Of a stretch of 64,000 nucleotides of DNA, positions 8,957 through 17,856 are shown piece after piece. Source of the DNA: an uncultured Ruegeria sp. (GTDB taxonomy: Bacteria > Pseudomonadota > Alphaproteobacteria > Rhodobacterales > Rhodobacteraceae). A program made the position numbers and the translations under genes. The notes beneath the pieces are model-generated. The model ran no database searches. It was not told the DNA's origin and worked only from the letters and a program-made list of their open reading frames with translations. Where the stretch lies: assembly GCF_947500045.1 (NCBI RefSeq), contig NZ_CANMQQ010000011.1, forward strand, positions 62,001 through 126,000, given 5' to 3'. Numbering within the stretch: position 1 is the stretch's first letter; every line of letters begins with the position of its first letter.

Positions 8957-9712
8957 TCAGATATCCAGAATCGCATAGTGTTTGCGCACACGGCCAGTAA
9001 TCGACCAACTGCAGACCGTGCCCTTGGGCACGAAGAAACAGTCGCCAGGTCCAAAACTCTGTTCCGTCCCGTTTTCTTCGGTGATGGTGATTTCACCCTC
9101 TAGAAGGCGCACAAATTCATAGCTCGGAAAGGGGCGCATCTCACTGAGCATCGGCCCGGTTTCCCAGGTGCCGACAAAGAAGTTTTCGGCATCATTGGTA
9201 AAGAGTGTGTGGTTGCGCTGTTCAGGGGGCGTACCGGCAATGACAAACGGGGCGGTCGTTTCCATGCGCTCCAACGTGATGTTGCTGTCCAACACACGTG
9301 TCGCCCTTGCCGCACTATCAAGCGGTGCTTCAAGCGCCGCTTGGTTCTCCCAGGTGAAATAGAACTTCTTGAGATAGCCATCCTGCTTCCAACTCATCGG
9401 TGCCCCGGCGCGAAAACAGACCGATTCCCCTGCCCCGCCCGAAGTCGAACGACCGTCGCCATCTACCATCTGAAACGCCCCATCTAGCACGACGATGAAT
9501 TCATCTGTCGAATAGGGGCCGAAAACCTCCTGCATCGTGGTTGTGTCCCAAATCCCGACCGAGATCCCCAGGTCCTCGTCGGCGAAATACTCGTGGTAAT
9601 GCTGCACCGGCAAAGGCGACTGAAAATCACCCTCCTCCAGCGCCAAGGGGGCAAGCCCCAGCCCATCGGGGCCGTTTTTCTCCAGCCGGATAACGCGCGA
9701 TTTGGGTGTCAT
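8957..9712 (-). CDS. Two-domain cupin protein
   Basis: The 251-residue protein contains two tandem cupin domains of the Cupin_3 type, roughly residues 50-120 and 175-245. They are marked by YSTDEFIVVLDGAF with CFRAGAPMSWKQ and by YEFVRLLEGEITI with GDCFFVPKGTVCSW. The classical His-rich metal motif is incomplete, as usual for this group, so a catalytic role is uncertain; binding of a small amine or sugar ligand is possible. It is the first gene of the minus-strand operon, has a strong ribosome binding site (GGAGGAACC) and faces the regulator gene across the operator region. Function unknown. Confidence 0.75.
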   Translation of the reverse strand: MTPKSRVIRLEKNGPDGLGLAPLALEEGDFQSPLPVQHYHEYFADEDLGISVGIWDTTTMQEVFGPYSTDEFIVVLDGAFQMVDGDGRSTSGGAGESVCFRAGAPMSWKQDGYLKKFYFTWENQAALEAPLDSAARATRVLDSNITLERMETTAPFVIAGTPPEQRNHTLFTNDAENFFVGTWETGPMLSEMRPFPSYEFVRLLEGEITITEENGTEQSFGPGDCFFVPKGTVCSWSITGRVRKHYAILDI

Positions 9713-9785
9713 TGGTTCCTCCAGAATCCCTCTTCACAGTTTTGATCAAAAACTGTCTTGACTCGTTTCAGAAATCAACCCATTG

Positions 9786-9803
9786 ATTGAATGATCGTTC
9801 AAT
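9786..9803. promoter_or_regulatory. Palindromic operator, BetI-like (ATTGAA-N6-TTCAAT)
   Basis: The 18-bp sequence attgaatgatcgttcaat has perfectly paired 6-bp arms. It resembles the box of the choline-responsive TetR regulator BetI. It lies between the divergent cupin operon (start 9712) and the TetR gene (start 9987), so one repressor could control both. A second imperfect dyad, cagttttgatcaaaaactg, lies at 9737-9755, and a -35-like TTGACT occurs at 9758-9763. Confidence 0.6.
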
Positions 9804-9986
9804 GGAGTGTAAAAATTGCCATCCGCTGCTGTAAAATCCAGCCCAGGTCGACCGCCCGCGACACGCGGGATGGCCGATCATGACGGGCAGGTCGCAGAGC
9901 TACGGGACAACGTAGCGAAGGCAGCTCCAAATTCTGACGAGATGTGGCATACCGGGATCAGGAAAGTCCGTGACCGGAGGAATAGA

Positions 9987-10646
9987 ATGAAACGTCCGAA
10001 CCAGAAGATCGAAATCGCCCAGGCCAAACCCAGAACCGCATCCAAAGAGGTCCGGCGCCAGCAACTGATTGACGCCACGATCGAAAGCATTGCCAAAAAC
10101 GGCCTGGCCAGCACGACGATGACCAAGGTCACTGGGATCGCCGGGTTGTCTCTGGGTCTGGCAAACTTTCATTTCACGAGCAAGGAAAAGCTGCTCGAAG
10201 AGACCTTGCGCCATGTCGCGCAGGAACATCACAACCACTGGAAACAGCAGATCGACGCGCCCGGGATGTCAGCCACCGAAAAGCTGCTGGCAATTGTGGA
10301 TGCGCATTTTCACCCGTCGATCTGCAACCGCAAGAAACTTTCGGTCTGGTTTGCATTCTACGGACAGGTTGGTCACCGCAAACTGTATCGCCAGATCGTT
10401 CAGGACATCGACGAAGAACGCGAAGAGATCACCCGGAACCTGTGCGATCAGATCGTGGCCGAAGGCGGTTATGACCCGGAATATGCACTGGATGCCACGC
10501 TGACGCTGGAAAACCTCTATGACGGCCAGTGGCAGAACATGATGGTTTATCCCGCCGAAGTGACCCGCGACCACGCCAAACGCGAGATCCGCACTTATCT
10601 GGCGCTGATCTTCCCGAAACATTTCACGAGACCACCCAAAGAATAA
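9987..10646 (+). CDS. TetR-family regulator, BetI-like
   Basis: Starting at ATG 9987, behind GGAGG, the product is 219 residues; an in-frame extension up to 9816 exists but would run through the operator region and has no family similarity. The N-terminal helix-turn-helix spans about residues 40-70 (TTMTKVTGIAGLSLGLANFHF). The ligand-binding part resembles BetI, for example the stretch with KKLSVWFAFYGQVGHR. BetI represses choline/betaine genes until ligand binds, so a quaternary or methylated amine inducer is plausible. It lies 10 bp before the TMADH-like gene, so it is the first gene of the plus-strand operon and probably autoregulates. Confidence 0.8.
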   Translation: MKRPNQKIEIAQAKPRTASKEVRRQQLIDATIESIAKNGLASTTMTKVTGIAGLSLGLANFHFTSKEKLLEETLRHVAQEHHNHWKQQIDAPGMSATEKLLAIVDAHFHPSICNRKKLSVWFAFYGQVGHRKLYRQIVQDIDEEREEITRNLCDQIVAEGGYDPEYALDATLTLENLYDGQWQNMMVYPAEVTRDHAKREIRTYLALIFPKHFTRPPKE

Positions 10647-10656
10647 AGGAAATCCC

Positions 10657-12759
10657 GTGCCCCGAGACCCCCGCTACGATATCTTGTTCGAGCCCGTAAA
10701 AATTGGCCCTGTCACGACAAAGAACAGGTTCTATCAGGTTCCACATTGCACCGGCATGGGGTGGCTGCGGCCGCGAACTCTGGCCGAGATGCGCGGAGTG
10801 AAGGCTGAAGGTGGCTGGGGTGTGGTCTGCACGGAATACAACTCGATCCACCATACTTCCGATGACTTGCCGCACCCATCGGCCTCTTTGTGGGATGACA
10901 GCGACATTCGCGCCCATCGCCTGATGACCGATAAAGTGCATGAACATGGTGGATTGGCCGGGGCCGAACTGTGGTATGGTGGCGCGCGTACTGCGAACCT
11001 GATGACACGTGAAGTCTCAATGGATCTGGCGAGCTATCCCAACAAGTCGGGGCACCCCTACCAGACCCGCGCGATGGATAAGACCGACATTCGAAACTTC
11101 CGCAAAATGCACCGCGACGCAGCACTGCGCGCGAAGGAGGCCAGATTCGACATTGTCTATGTCTATGCCACCCATGCCTATATGCTCGACAACTTCATCA
11201 ATCGCCGCATCAACACGCGTACAGATGAATATGGCGGATCGATGGAAAACCGGTCGCGGTTGCTGCGCGAGCTGATCCAGGACACAAAAGAGGCCGTGGG
11301 CGACCGCTGTGCCGTTGCCGTGCGCTTTGCCGCCGATGAGGTCGAGAAACAGGACGGCGTGCCCTATTACGGTGAGCGCAAGGAGCTGTTCGAAAGCATC
11401 GCCCACATGCCTGACCTGTGGGACATCAATATCGTTGACTACGACATCGAAATGGGCACCTCGCGCTTCGTGAAAGAAGCGCCGCTAGAAAACTACATGA
11501 GTTGGGTGAAATCGGTGACGGATAAACCCGTCGTGACAGTGGGGCGCTTTACCTCGCCCGACACGATGGTCAGCCAGGTAAAGCGCGGGATCACCGATCT
11601 GATCGGCGCGGCGCGGCCCTCGATCGCGGACCCGTTCCTGCCCAAGAAGATCGAAGAGGGGCGCCCGGAAGCGATCAGAGAATGTATCGGCTGCAACATG
11701 TGCTATTCAGGTGACTCGATCGGCGTTCCAATCCGCTGCACGCAAAACCCGACCATGGGCGAAGAATGGCGCAAAGGGTGGCATCCGGAACGGATCGAGG
11801 AAAAGAAAAGTGATACCTCTGTGCTGGTGGTGGGCGCAGGCCCCTCTGGTCTGGAGGCGGCCCGCGCTCTGGGTGCGCGTGGCTATAATGTTATGCTGGC
11901 CGAAGGACGACGCGTGCTTGGCGGTCGTGTGACCCGCGAGGCCGCTATGCCCAATATGAGCGAATACGCCCGTGTACGCGATTATCGCGAACAGGCATTG
12001 CTTGAGATGCCCAATGTCGACATTTTCCGCGAAAGCCAACTTACAGCAGAAGATGTGCACGCGACCGAAGCGGATCACGTGGTAATCGCCACCGGATCAC
12101 ATTGGCGCAAGGAACGCTTTGACGAAGAGATGTTCCAGCCGATCGCCCACGGCAAAGACCTGGAAAAGGTTCTAACGCCCGATGACATCATGGATGGCAA
12201 ACGACCCGAAGGCCCTGTGCTGATCTATGATGAAGAGGGCTATTACATGTCCTCGATCATGGCTGAACAGCTGCGCGCCAACGGCAACGAGGTTACGATC
12301 GTCACACCGGCCGACCGCGTCGCCGACTGGGCCGAGATGACATCCGAACGCATTCGCATCCAGTCCCGTCTGTTGGGATTGAATGTAAGGCTTGTCACCG
12401 GCCATGAACTGGATTGGTTCGAAGATGGCACCGCCGAAATGGAATGTGTCTACACCGGAGTCTCTCTGGAGCTGGAGGCGTCCAATCTTCTGGTCGTGAC
12501 TTCGCGCCAGCCCAATGACGGGCTCTATCAGGATCTGCTGGCCAAGGTGGACGGCGATGCAGACAAGCTGCCCTTCAGCCTGAAACGGATCGGGGATTGC
12601 GAAGCCCCGGCGGTAATTGCCGCCGCCGTCTATGCGGGGCATCGCTATGCCCGCGAACTGGATGTTCCAAAAGAGAAGTTGGAACAGATGCGTCATGACC
12701 GCATTGATTTCGGCCTGACGCCCGAAGGGGCCGTGCTGCCCAATATGGCCGCGGAATAG
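10657..12759 (+). CDS. Trimethylamine-dehydrogenase-family flavoprotein (N-demethylase)
   Basis: The 700-residue protein has the TMADH/dimethylamine dehydrogenase plan. It starts with an OYE-like FMN barrel (1-330), then the 4Fe-4S motif CIGCNMC with a fourth Cys (343, 346, 349, 361), then NAD/ADP-binding-like domains (GAGPSG near 393). Cys31 in FYQVPHC matches the cysteine that carries 6-S-cysteinyl FMN in TMADH. The catalytic pattern YVYATH (Tyr170, His173) and Asp261 are kept. Of the TMADH aromatic bowl, Tyr61 and Trp255 are kept, but the third tryptophan is Asp353 by hand alignment, so the substrate is probably not trimethylamine. Relatives demethylate dimethylglycine or N-methylproline. 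The start is GTG 10657 behind AAAGGA. Electrons would go to ETF. Confidence 0.85.
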   Translation: MPRDPRYDILFEPVKIGPVTTKNRFYQVPHCTGMGWLRPRTLAEMRGVKAEGGWGVVCTEYNSIHHTSDDLPHPSASLWDDSDIRAHRLMTDKVHEHGGLAGAELWYGGARTANLMTREVSMDLASYPNKSGHPYQTRAMDKTDIRNFRKMHRDAALRAKEARFDIVYVYATHAYMLDNFINRRINTRTDEYGGSMENRSRLLRELIQDTKEAVGDRCAVAVRFAADEVEKQDGVPYYGERKELFESIAHMPDLWDINIVDYDIEMGTSRFVKEAPLENYMSWVKSVTDKPVVTVGRFTSPDTMVSQVKRGITDLIGAARPSIADPFLPKKIEEGRPEAIRECIGCNMCYSGDSIGVPIRCTQNPTMGEEWRKGWHPERIEEKKSDTSVLVVGAGPSGLEAARALGARGYNVMLAEGRRVLGGRVTREAAMPNMSEYARVRDYREQALLEMPNVDIFRESQLTAEDVHATEADHVVIATGSHWRKERFDEEMFQPIAHGKDLEKVLTPDDIMDGKRPEGPVLIYDEEGYYMSSIMAEQLRANGNEVTIVTPADRVADWAEMTSERIRIQSRLLGLNVRLVTGHELDWFEDGTAEMECVYTGVSLELEASNLLVVTSRQPNDGLYQDLLAKVDGDADKLPFSLKRIGDCEAPAVIAAAVYAGHRYARELDVPKEKLEQMRHDRIDFGLTPEGAVLPNMAAE

Positions 12760-12860
12760 GCCCCGAACCGTCTGGCCGGATCCGCAACTGATGCGGCCTG
12801 ATCACCCCCACAGTCTCTGACAGGACCACCGGGTCATTCAACCTTTCATGGGAGGACTAC

Positions 12861-13964
12861 ATGGCACTTACTAAAACACTTGCGAAATGGGGCGGCGCGG
12901 CGGCGCTTCTTCTGGCCTCGACCACGCTGGCGACGGCAGACAACCGTCAGGTCTATCTGTTCAACTGGAGCGACTATATCGACGAGACCGCGCTTGAGAT
13001 GTTCGAGGCCGAAACTGGAATCGAAGTGGTCTATGACACGTTCGACAGCTCGGAGTTCATGGAAGCCAAGCTGCTGGCGGGCAATGCGGGTTATGACGTT
13101 GTGGTGCCCTCTAGCATCGCCACCGTGACCCTTCACGAAGCGGGTGTCATCGTGCCGCTGGATCGTTCGAAACTGACCAACTGGGACAATCTATGGGACG
13201 AGATTTTGACCCGTGTGGAACCCTATGATCCCGGCAACCAACTGATGGTGCCCTATGCGTTCTGGACTTTCGGCATCGTGGTGAACGAGGCCATGGTACA
13301 GGAACGTCTTGGCGCGGATTATCCAAAAAGCTGGTCGCTGATCTTTGACCCTGAATATGCGGGCAAGCTGCAGGACTGCGGCATCCATCTTGTGGACTCA
13401 GGCAGCGAGTTCATTGCGATGGCCCTGCAATATCTGGGACTGAACCCCAATTCAGAAGACCCGGCCGAACTGGAACAGGCGATCGAATTGCTGGTCGGGA
13501 TGTCGCCAAGCATCAGCAAAGTCTCGGGTGACGGGCTTGAAACCAATATGGCAAATGGCGACACCTGTCTTGGCGTGACCTGGAGCGGCGATGCGCTGTC
13601 AGCCAAGGGTGCCGCGGAAGAGGCCGAAAATGGGGTCGAGCTGAACTTCTTCGTTCCCGAAGAGGGATCTTCCTTCGATTTCGAAGGCTTTACCGTCACC
13701 GCCGATGCTGCCAATCCCGAAGAGGCACACGCTTTCATCAACTTCATGATGCGCCCTGACATTGCTGCCCTGAATGCCAACTACGTGCGCTATGGCTCGC
13801 CCAATATCGCGGCCAAGGATCTGGTGGATGAAGAACTGTTGAATGACCCGACGGTCTATCCACCTGCGGAGGCATTCGAAAACCTGTTCACCTATTCCGT
13901 CAGGTCGCTCAAGACTGAACGGATCATAACACGGGGCTGGACCCGGGTTGTCACCGGCCAGTAG
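12861..13964 (+). CDS. Spermidine/putrescine-type ABC substrate-binding protein (PotD/PotF family)
   Basis: This 367-residue periplasmic protein has a signal peptide of about 26 residues ending near ATA-D. The mature protein begins with VYLFNWSDYIDETALEMFE, the hallmark of PotD/PotF, whose WSDYI residues line the polyamine pocket. VPYAFWTFGIVVNE and LGVTWSGDAL are further family blocks. A good ribosome binding site (GGGAGGAC) precedes ATG 12861. It is followed by ATPase and two permease genes. Given the upstream demethylase and amine-oxidase genes, the ligand may be a methylated amine or polyamine, which is inference. Confidence 0.85.
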   Translation: MALTKTLAKWGGAAALLLASTTLATADNRQVYLFNWSDYIDETALEMFEAETGIEVVYDTFDSSEFMEAKLLAGNAGYDVVVPSSIATVTLHEAGVIVPLDRSKLTNWDNLWDEILTRVEPYDPGNQLMVPYAFWTFGIVVNEAMVQERLGADYPKSWSLIFDPEYAGKLQDCGIHLVDSGSEFIAMALQYLGLNPNSEDPAELEQAIELLVGMSPSISKVSGDGLETNMANGDTCLGVTWSGDALSAKGAAEEAENGVELNFFVPEEGSSFDFEGFTVTADAANPEEAHAFINFMMRPDIAALNANYVRYGSPNIAAKDLVDEELLNDPTVYPPAEAFENLFTYSVRSLKTERIITRGWTRVVTGQ

Positions 13965-13972
13965 TCCTGTTG

Positions 13973-14003
13973 GGCTCGGGGTGAAGCTCTCACACTCCGG
14001 GCC
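13973..14003 (+). terminator. Intercistronic hairpin after the binding-protein gene
   Basis: An 11-bp stem (13973-13983 with 13993-14003, containing two G-U pairs) lies just past the stop codon of the binding-protein gene. There is no T-run. Such stems usually protect the upstream mRNA and lower expression of the transporter genes behind it. Confidence 0.5.
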
Positions 14004-14034
14004 CTCTCTCCCCTCCCTACGGAAGGTATACGCA

Positions 14035-15168
14035 ATGCGTCACCCAACGGGTTCCAATGGTGAACCGGCACAGCCGCTTATTCGTTTCGACAAAGTCACC
14101 AAGAAATACGGTACCCTAACCGCGATCCAGGATCTGTCGCTGGACATCTACCCTGGTGAATTCTTCGCCCTGCTGGGGCCTTCAGGCTGCGGCAAGACCA
14201 CCCTAATGCGCATGATCGCCGGGTTCGAGGATGCCTCCGCAGGATCGGTTCTATTGAACGGGCAGGATATGTCAGGCGTTCCGGCGAACCGGCGCGAGGT
14301 AAACATGATGTTCCAGTCCTATGCGCTGTTTCCGCACATGAGTGTCGAGAAGAACATAGCATTCGGACTGAAACAGGACGGATGGGACAAGAAAGCCACG
14401 CGCGAGCGGGTCGACGAGATGCTGTCGCTGGTACAGATGGAGACCTTGGCCGGACGCAAGCCGCATCAACTGTCGGGTGGGCAGCGTCAGCGCGTTGCGC
14501 TGGCCCGGTCGCTGGCCAAGAAGCCCAAGGTGTTGTTGCTGGACGAACCCCTGGGTGCGTTGGACCGTAAACTACGCGAAGAGACCCAGTTTGAACTTGT
14601 CGACCTTCAGGAACGGCTCGGCCTGACTTTCGTCATCGTGACCCATGATCAGGAAGAGGCAATGACCGTCGCCACCCGCATTGCTGTCATGAAGGGCGGG
14701 CAGCTGCTTCAGGTGGACGAGCCCGCGCGTATCTATGAACACCCGGCGAACGCCTTCATCGCCGATTTTGTCGGTAACGTGAACATGTTCGACATCACCA
14801 TCGCCGACACCAGCGGTGAACTCTTGTCCTGCAGCTGGGACAACGGTGACACGCCTATGGTCATTCGCCCACAACCCGAAGACGGCTACAGCGTCGGGGA
14901 TCAGGCCAAAATGGTGCTGCGCCCGGAAAAGGTGCACATAACCAAGGCACAGCCCGACGCGGCCCATAATATCAACATGGCGCCCGGCGAGATCGAGGAA
15001 ATCTCCTACACCGGAGCCACCTCGACCTATCTGGTCCGGCTGAACAGTGGTGCCCTGATGCGGGTGCAGGAGGCAAACCGCATGCTTCTGGATCGGCGCG
15101 AGCTGACCTGGGGCGACAAAGTCTGGCTGCACTGGCGCGCAGGTGCCTGCGTAACCGTGAGGGACTAG
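14035..15168 (+). CDS. Polyamine-type ABC transporter ATPase (PotA/PotG family)
   Basis: Start ATG 14035 gives 377 residues; an upstream in-frame extension overlaps the binding-protein gene end and the hairpin and is rejected. Walker A GPSGCGKTT spans 48-56, the signature LSGGQRQR follows, then Walker B with LLLDEPLGALD and the H-loop VTHDQEEA. The C-terminal ~120 residues form the OB-like regulatory domain of PotA-type ATPases. It would energise the two permeases encoded next. It lies in the same operon, 9 bp before the first permease gene. Confidence 0.9.
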   Translation: MRHPTGSNGEPAQPLIRFDKVTKKYGTLTAIQDLSLDIYPGEFFALLGPSGCGKTTLMRMIAGFEDASAGSVLLNGQDMSGVPANRREVNMMFQSYALFPHMSVEKNIAFGLKQDGWDKKATRERVDEMLSLVQMETLAGRKPHQLSGGQRQRVALARSLAKKPKVLLLDEPLGALDRKLREETQFELVDLQERLGLTFVIVTHDQEEAMTVATRIAVMKGGQLLQVDEPARIYEHPANAFIADFVGNVNMFDITIADTSGELLSCSWDNGDTPMVIRPQPEDGYSVGDQAKMVLRPEKVHITKAQPDAAHNINMAPGEIEEISYTGATSTYLVRLNSGALMRVQEANRMLLDRRELTWGDKVWLHWRAGACVTVRD

Positions 15169-15177
15169 GAGGAGTTC

Positions 15178-16077
15178 ATGAACCTACGCTGGCTGCGCCG
15201 CCTTTTCATCGCCATCCCCTTTTTTTGGATGCTGTTGTTCTTCCTGGTGCCCTTCGCCTTTGTGCTGAAGATTTCGCTGTCTGATGCGGCACGCGCCCGC
15301 CCGCCCTTTACCCCGCAATTGGGGTTGGAGGATGGCTGGTCGGGCCTGATCGACCGGCTCCGCCAGTTTGACCTGGAAAGCTATGTCTGGATCTCCGGCG
15401 ACAGCCTTTATGTCACCTCCATCCTGAACAGCCTGAAAATCGCATCAGTCTCGACCCTGCTTTGCCTGGTGTTTGGCTATTTTGTTGCCTATGGCATGGT
15501 GCGCGCGCCCCGGCGCTGGCGCACCCCGATGCTGCTGGCGCTGATCCTGCCCTTCTGGACCAGTTTCTTGATCCGTATCTACGCCTGGATCGGCATTCTG
15601 AAGAACGAAGGCTTCCTAAACAATCTTCTGCTGGGCTTGGGGGTGATTGACGAGCCGCTGATCATCATGAACACAACAACAGCGGTCTATATCGGAATCG
15701 TCTACTCCTATTCGACCCTGATGATCTTTCCACTCTATGCTTCGCTCGAAAGGATGGATGGCACCCTGCTGGAAGCAGCCGAGGATCTGGGCTGCTCGCG
15801 TTTGTCGGCCTTTTGGCAGATCACCTTTCCACTGTCCCTGCCTGGCATTTTGGCGGGCTGCTTCCTAGTCTTCATTCCTGCGATGGGAGAATTCGTAATC
15901 CCGGATATCCTGGGCGGTACACAAACGGTGATGATCGGAAAAACCATGTGGATCGAATTCTTTTCGAACCGGGATTGGCCCGTGGCCAGCGCGCTGGCGA
16001 TCCTGCTGCTCTTGATCCTGATCGGGCCGATCCTGCTGTTCCAGCGCCATCATGAACGTCATTTGGGGAAAATCTGA
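15178..16077 (+). CDS. Polyamine-type ABC transporter permease 1 (PotB/PotH family)
   Basis: A 299-residue inner-membrane protein with about six predicted helices. The EAA loop that contacts the ATPase reads LLEAAEDLGCSRLSAFWQITFPLSLPGI. The N-terminus (FFWMLLFFLVPFAFVLKISLS) is typical of PotB/PotH. A ribosome binding site (AGGAGG) sits before ATG 15178. The stop overlaps the start of the next permease by one base. Confidence 0.9.
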   Translation: MNLRWLRRLFIAIPFFWMLLFFLVPFAFVLKISLSDAARARPPFTPQLGLEDGWSGLIDRLRQFDLESYVWISGDSLYVTSILNSLKIASVSTLLCLVFGYFVAYGMVRAPRRWRTPMLLALILPFWTSFLIRIYAWIGILKNEGFLNNLLLGLGVIDEPLIIMNTTTAVYIGIVYSYSTLMIFPLYASLERMDGTLLEAAEDLGCSRLSAFWQITFPLSLPGILAGCFLVFIPAMGEFVIPDILGGTQTVMIGKTMWIEFFSNRDWPVASALAILLLLILIGPILLFQRHHERHLGKI

Positions 16078-16865
16078 TGCACGGAAAGACTAGCTGGATC
16101 AATGCAACCTCGCTGACCCTTGGCTTTGCCTTCTTCTACCTGCCGCTGCTGATCCTTGTGGTCTTCTCGTTCAACGACGGTCGACTGGTGACGGTGTGGA
16201 CAGGGTTCTCGCTGCGCTGGTATGCCGAGGTTCTGCAAAACGACGAGATGCTGGAAGCCGCCTGGAACACTGTGCGCATCGCGGCGCTGTCGTCGACGAT
16301 GGCGGTGATCCTGGGATCCTTCGCTGCGATTACCCTGGTGCGTATGGGACGGTTCTGGGGGCGAACCCTGTTTGCCGGCATGATCTTCGCCCCGCTTGTG
16401 ATGCCTGTCGTGATCACTGGCCTATCGCTGCTTCTTCTGTTCGTGGCACTGGATATACAACGCGGGTTCTGGACCATTGTCATAGCCCACACCACTTTCA
16501 ATCTGGCTTTGTCCGCAGTGGTGATCGCCTCGCGCCTAGTTAGTTTCGACAGGTCGTTGGAAGAGGCCGCCTATGATCTCGGGGCTTCCAGCTTCGCAAC
16601 CTTTACACAGGTCACGCTGCCGATCATCTCTCCCGCAGTGGTATCGGCATGGCTCTTGTCTTTCACCTATTCGATGGATGATCTGGTCATCGCGGCCTTT
16701 ACGGCCGGACCCGGATCTACCACCTTGCCGATGAAACTCTATTCTTCGGTCCGGTTGGGGGTCTCCCCCGAGATCAACGCCTTGTCTACCATCCTGATCA
16801 GTGTGGTTGCATTGGGTATCTGTATCGCGGCTTATGTAGATTTTCGCAGAGACAAAAATACCTAA
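16077..16865 (+). CDS. Polyamine-type ABC transporter permease 2 (PotC/PotI family)
   Basis: The 262-residue membrane protein has six predicted helices, the N-terminal YLPLLILVVFSFNDG of PotC/PotI proteins and the EAA loop LEEAAYDLGASSFATFTQVTLP. The TGATG junction with the preceding permease indicates translational coupling. It is the last gene of the plus-strand operon; an IS6 remnant starts 62 bp after its stop. Confidence 0.9.
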   Translation: MHGKTSWINATSLTLGFAFFYLPLLILVVFSFNDGRLVTVWTGFSLRWYAEVLQNDEMLEAAWNTVRIAALSSTMAVILGSFAAITLVRMGRFWGRTLFAGMIFAPLVMPVVITGLSLLLLFVALDIQRGFWTIVIAHTTFNLALSAVVIASRLVSFDRSLEEAAYDLGASSFATFTQVTLPIISPAVVSAWLLSFTYSMDDLVIAAFTAGPGSTTLPMKLYSSVRLGVSPEINALSTILISVVALGICIAAYVDFRRDKNT

Positions 16866-16927
16866 TGAGCGTAGATGAGTATCCCCCATAGACAGTGCCA
16901 GATTTCTAAACCAAAAGCCTATCCTAC

Positions 16928-17609
16928 GGCTTTGTTGCAAAATTCTGAGCGCGCAAAGCTATTCTGGCGAGCACACCGAAGTCAGGCAGCCAGTGCAGCA
17001 AATAGATTGAATGGGCAGGTTCCGGGCTTGAGCTTACCCTTGCGGATCATGAGCCCCACTTCGATCCCGTCCAGCGTCACAGCTGCTGACGCGAGGGCTT
17101 TGGGCCCTGGCATCGGTCGACTACGTCGCACGATGGAACGCTGCGTTGGCGTCGCTTTTGTTGATGGCGATCTTTCTTGGATGGTCATTGACCTCCAACA
17201 TTCGGGCGAAGAACTTAGTAGCAGCGGGTTGATTAGGATGCCGGGGGGCATGTAATCAAGCGTCTTTCCGTTCGTTGTGGAGATGACCCCCCCGGATACA
17301 TTCCTGACCCATCTCACTGTCGACAACTCAGTAGAGATAGACCTTCGCACCTCTCGCTTTTCATAAATCTCGTCCATTCACCAAGATCGGTCGCGGGAGC
17401 TTTTCCGTCGACTAGATGATTCATCGATTGCAGCGGAATACCGCGTGACCCTTCGGTTCAGCCTGGTGTGATCTACAGAATGCCCTTGTTCGTACATGAT
17501 CTCTTCCAGATCGCGGTATAACACGCCGTTGCGAATAAGAAAGAAGACCGCGAACAAGATCACATCCATCGGATACAGTGCACTTTTGACGGAAATCATG
17601 AGCAAGCAT
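16928..17609 (-). pseudogene. IS6-family transposase pseudogene with terminal repeat
   Basis: The minus strand from about 17605 encodes the IS6 N-terminus (ALYPMDVILFAVFFLIRNGVLYRDLEEIM), broken into at least two frames at about 17378. The other frame ends with LDGIEVGLMIRKGKLKPGTCPF and a typical LAA stop at 16982. The middle, including the DDE core, is scrambled or deleted. An end reading GGCTTTGTTGCAAAATTC lies at 16928-16945; no matching left end is visible beyond 17609. It is closely related to the scrap at 705-877. Confidence 0.8.
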
Positions 17610-17856
17610 TCAACTGCTTAAGACCTCCAATCGGATACGCTCTAACTGCACGAAGGCAAATGGTTAATGCTTCGCAAACGAGCCAGTTCAAGGACAGCAC
17701 ATACTTGTAGAAATGCAGACCAGCTTCTAGGGTACAGGAAGAATTTTCATTAGGTCATATTGGATCGGACTTTAGCACAATCCGGAGTGGAACGGCCCCT
17801 TAGAATTAGGCCCAAGGCTAAAGTTGTGGCGAAACTTGAGTGAATTGGAGCAAATC

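Noticed and set aside
10657..12759. Assignment as genuine trimethylamine dehydrogenase
   Set aside because: The third aromatic-bowl residue appears to be Asp, and no trimethylamine monooxygenase or TMAO genes are nearby; I kept only the family name.
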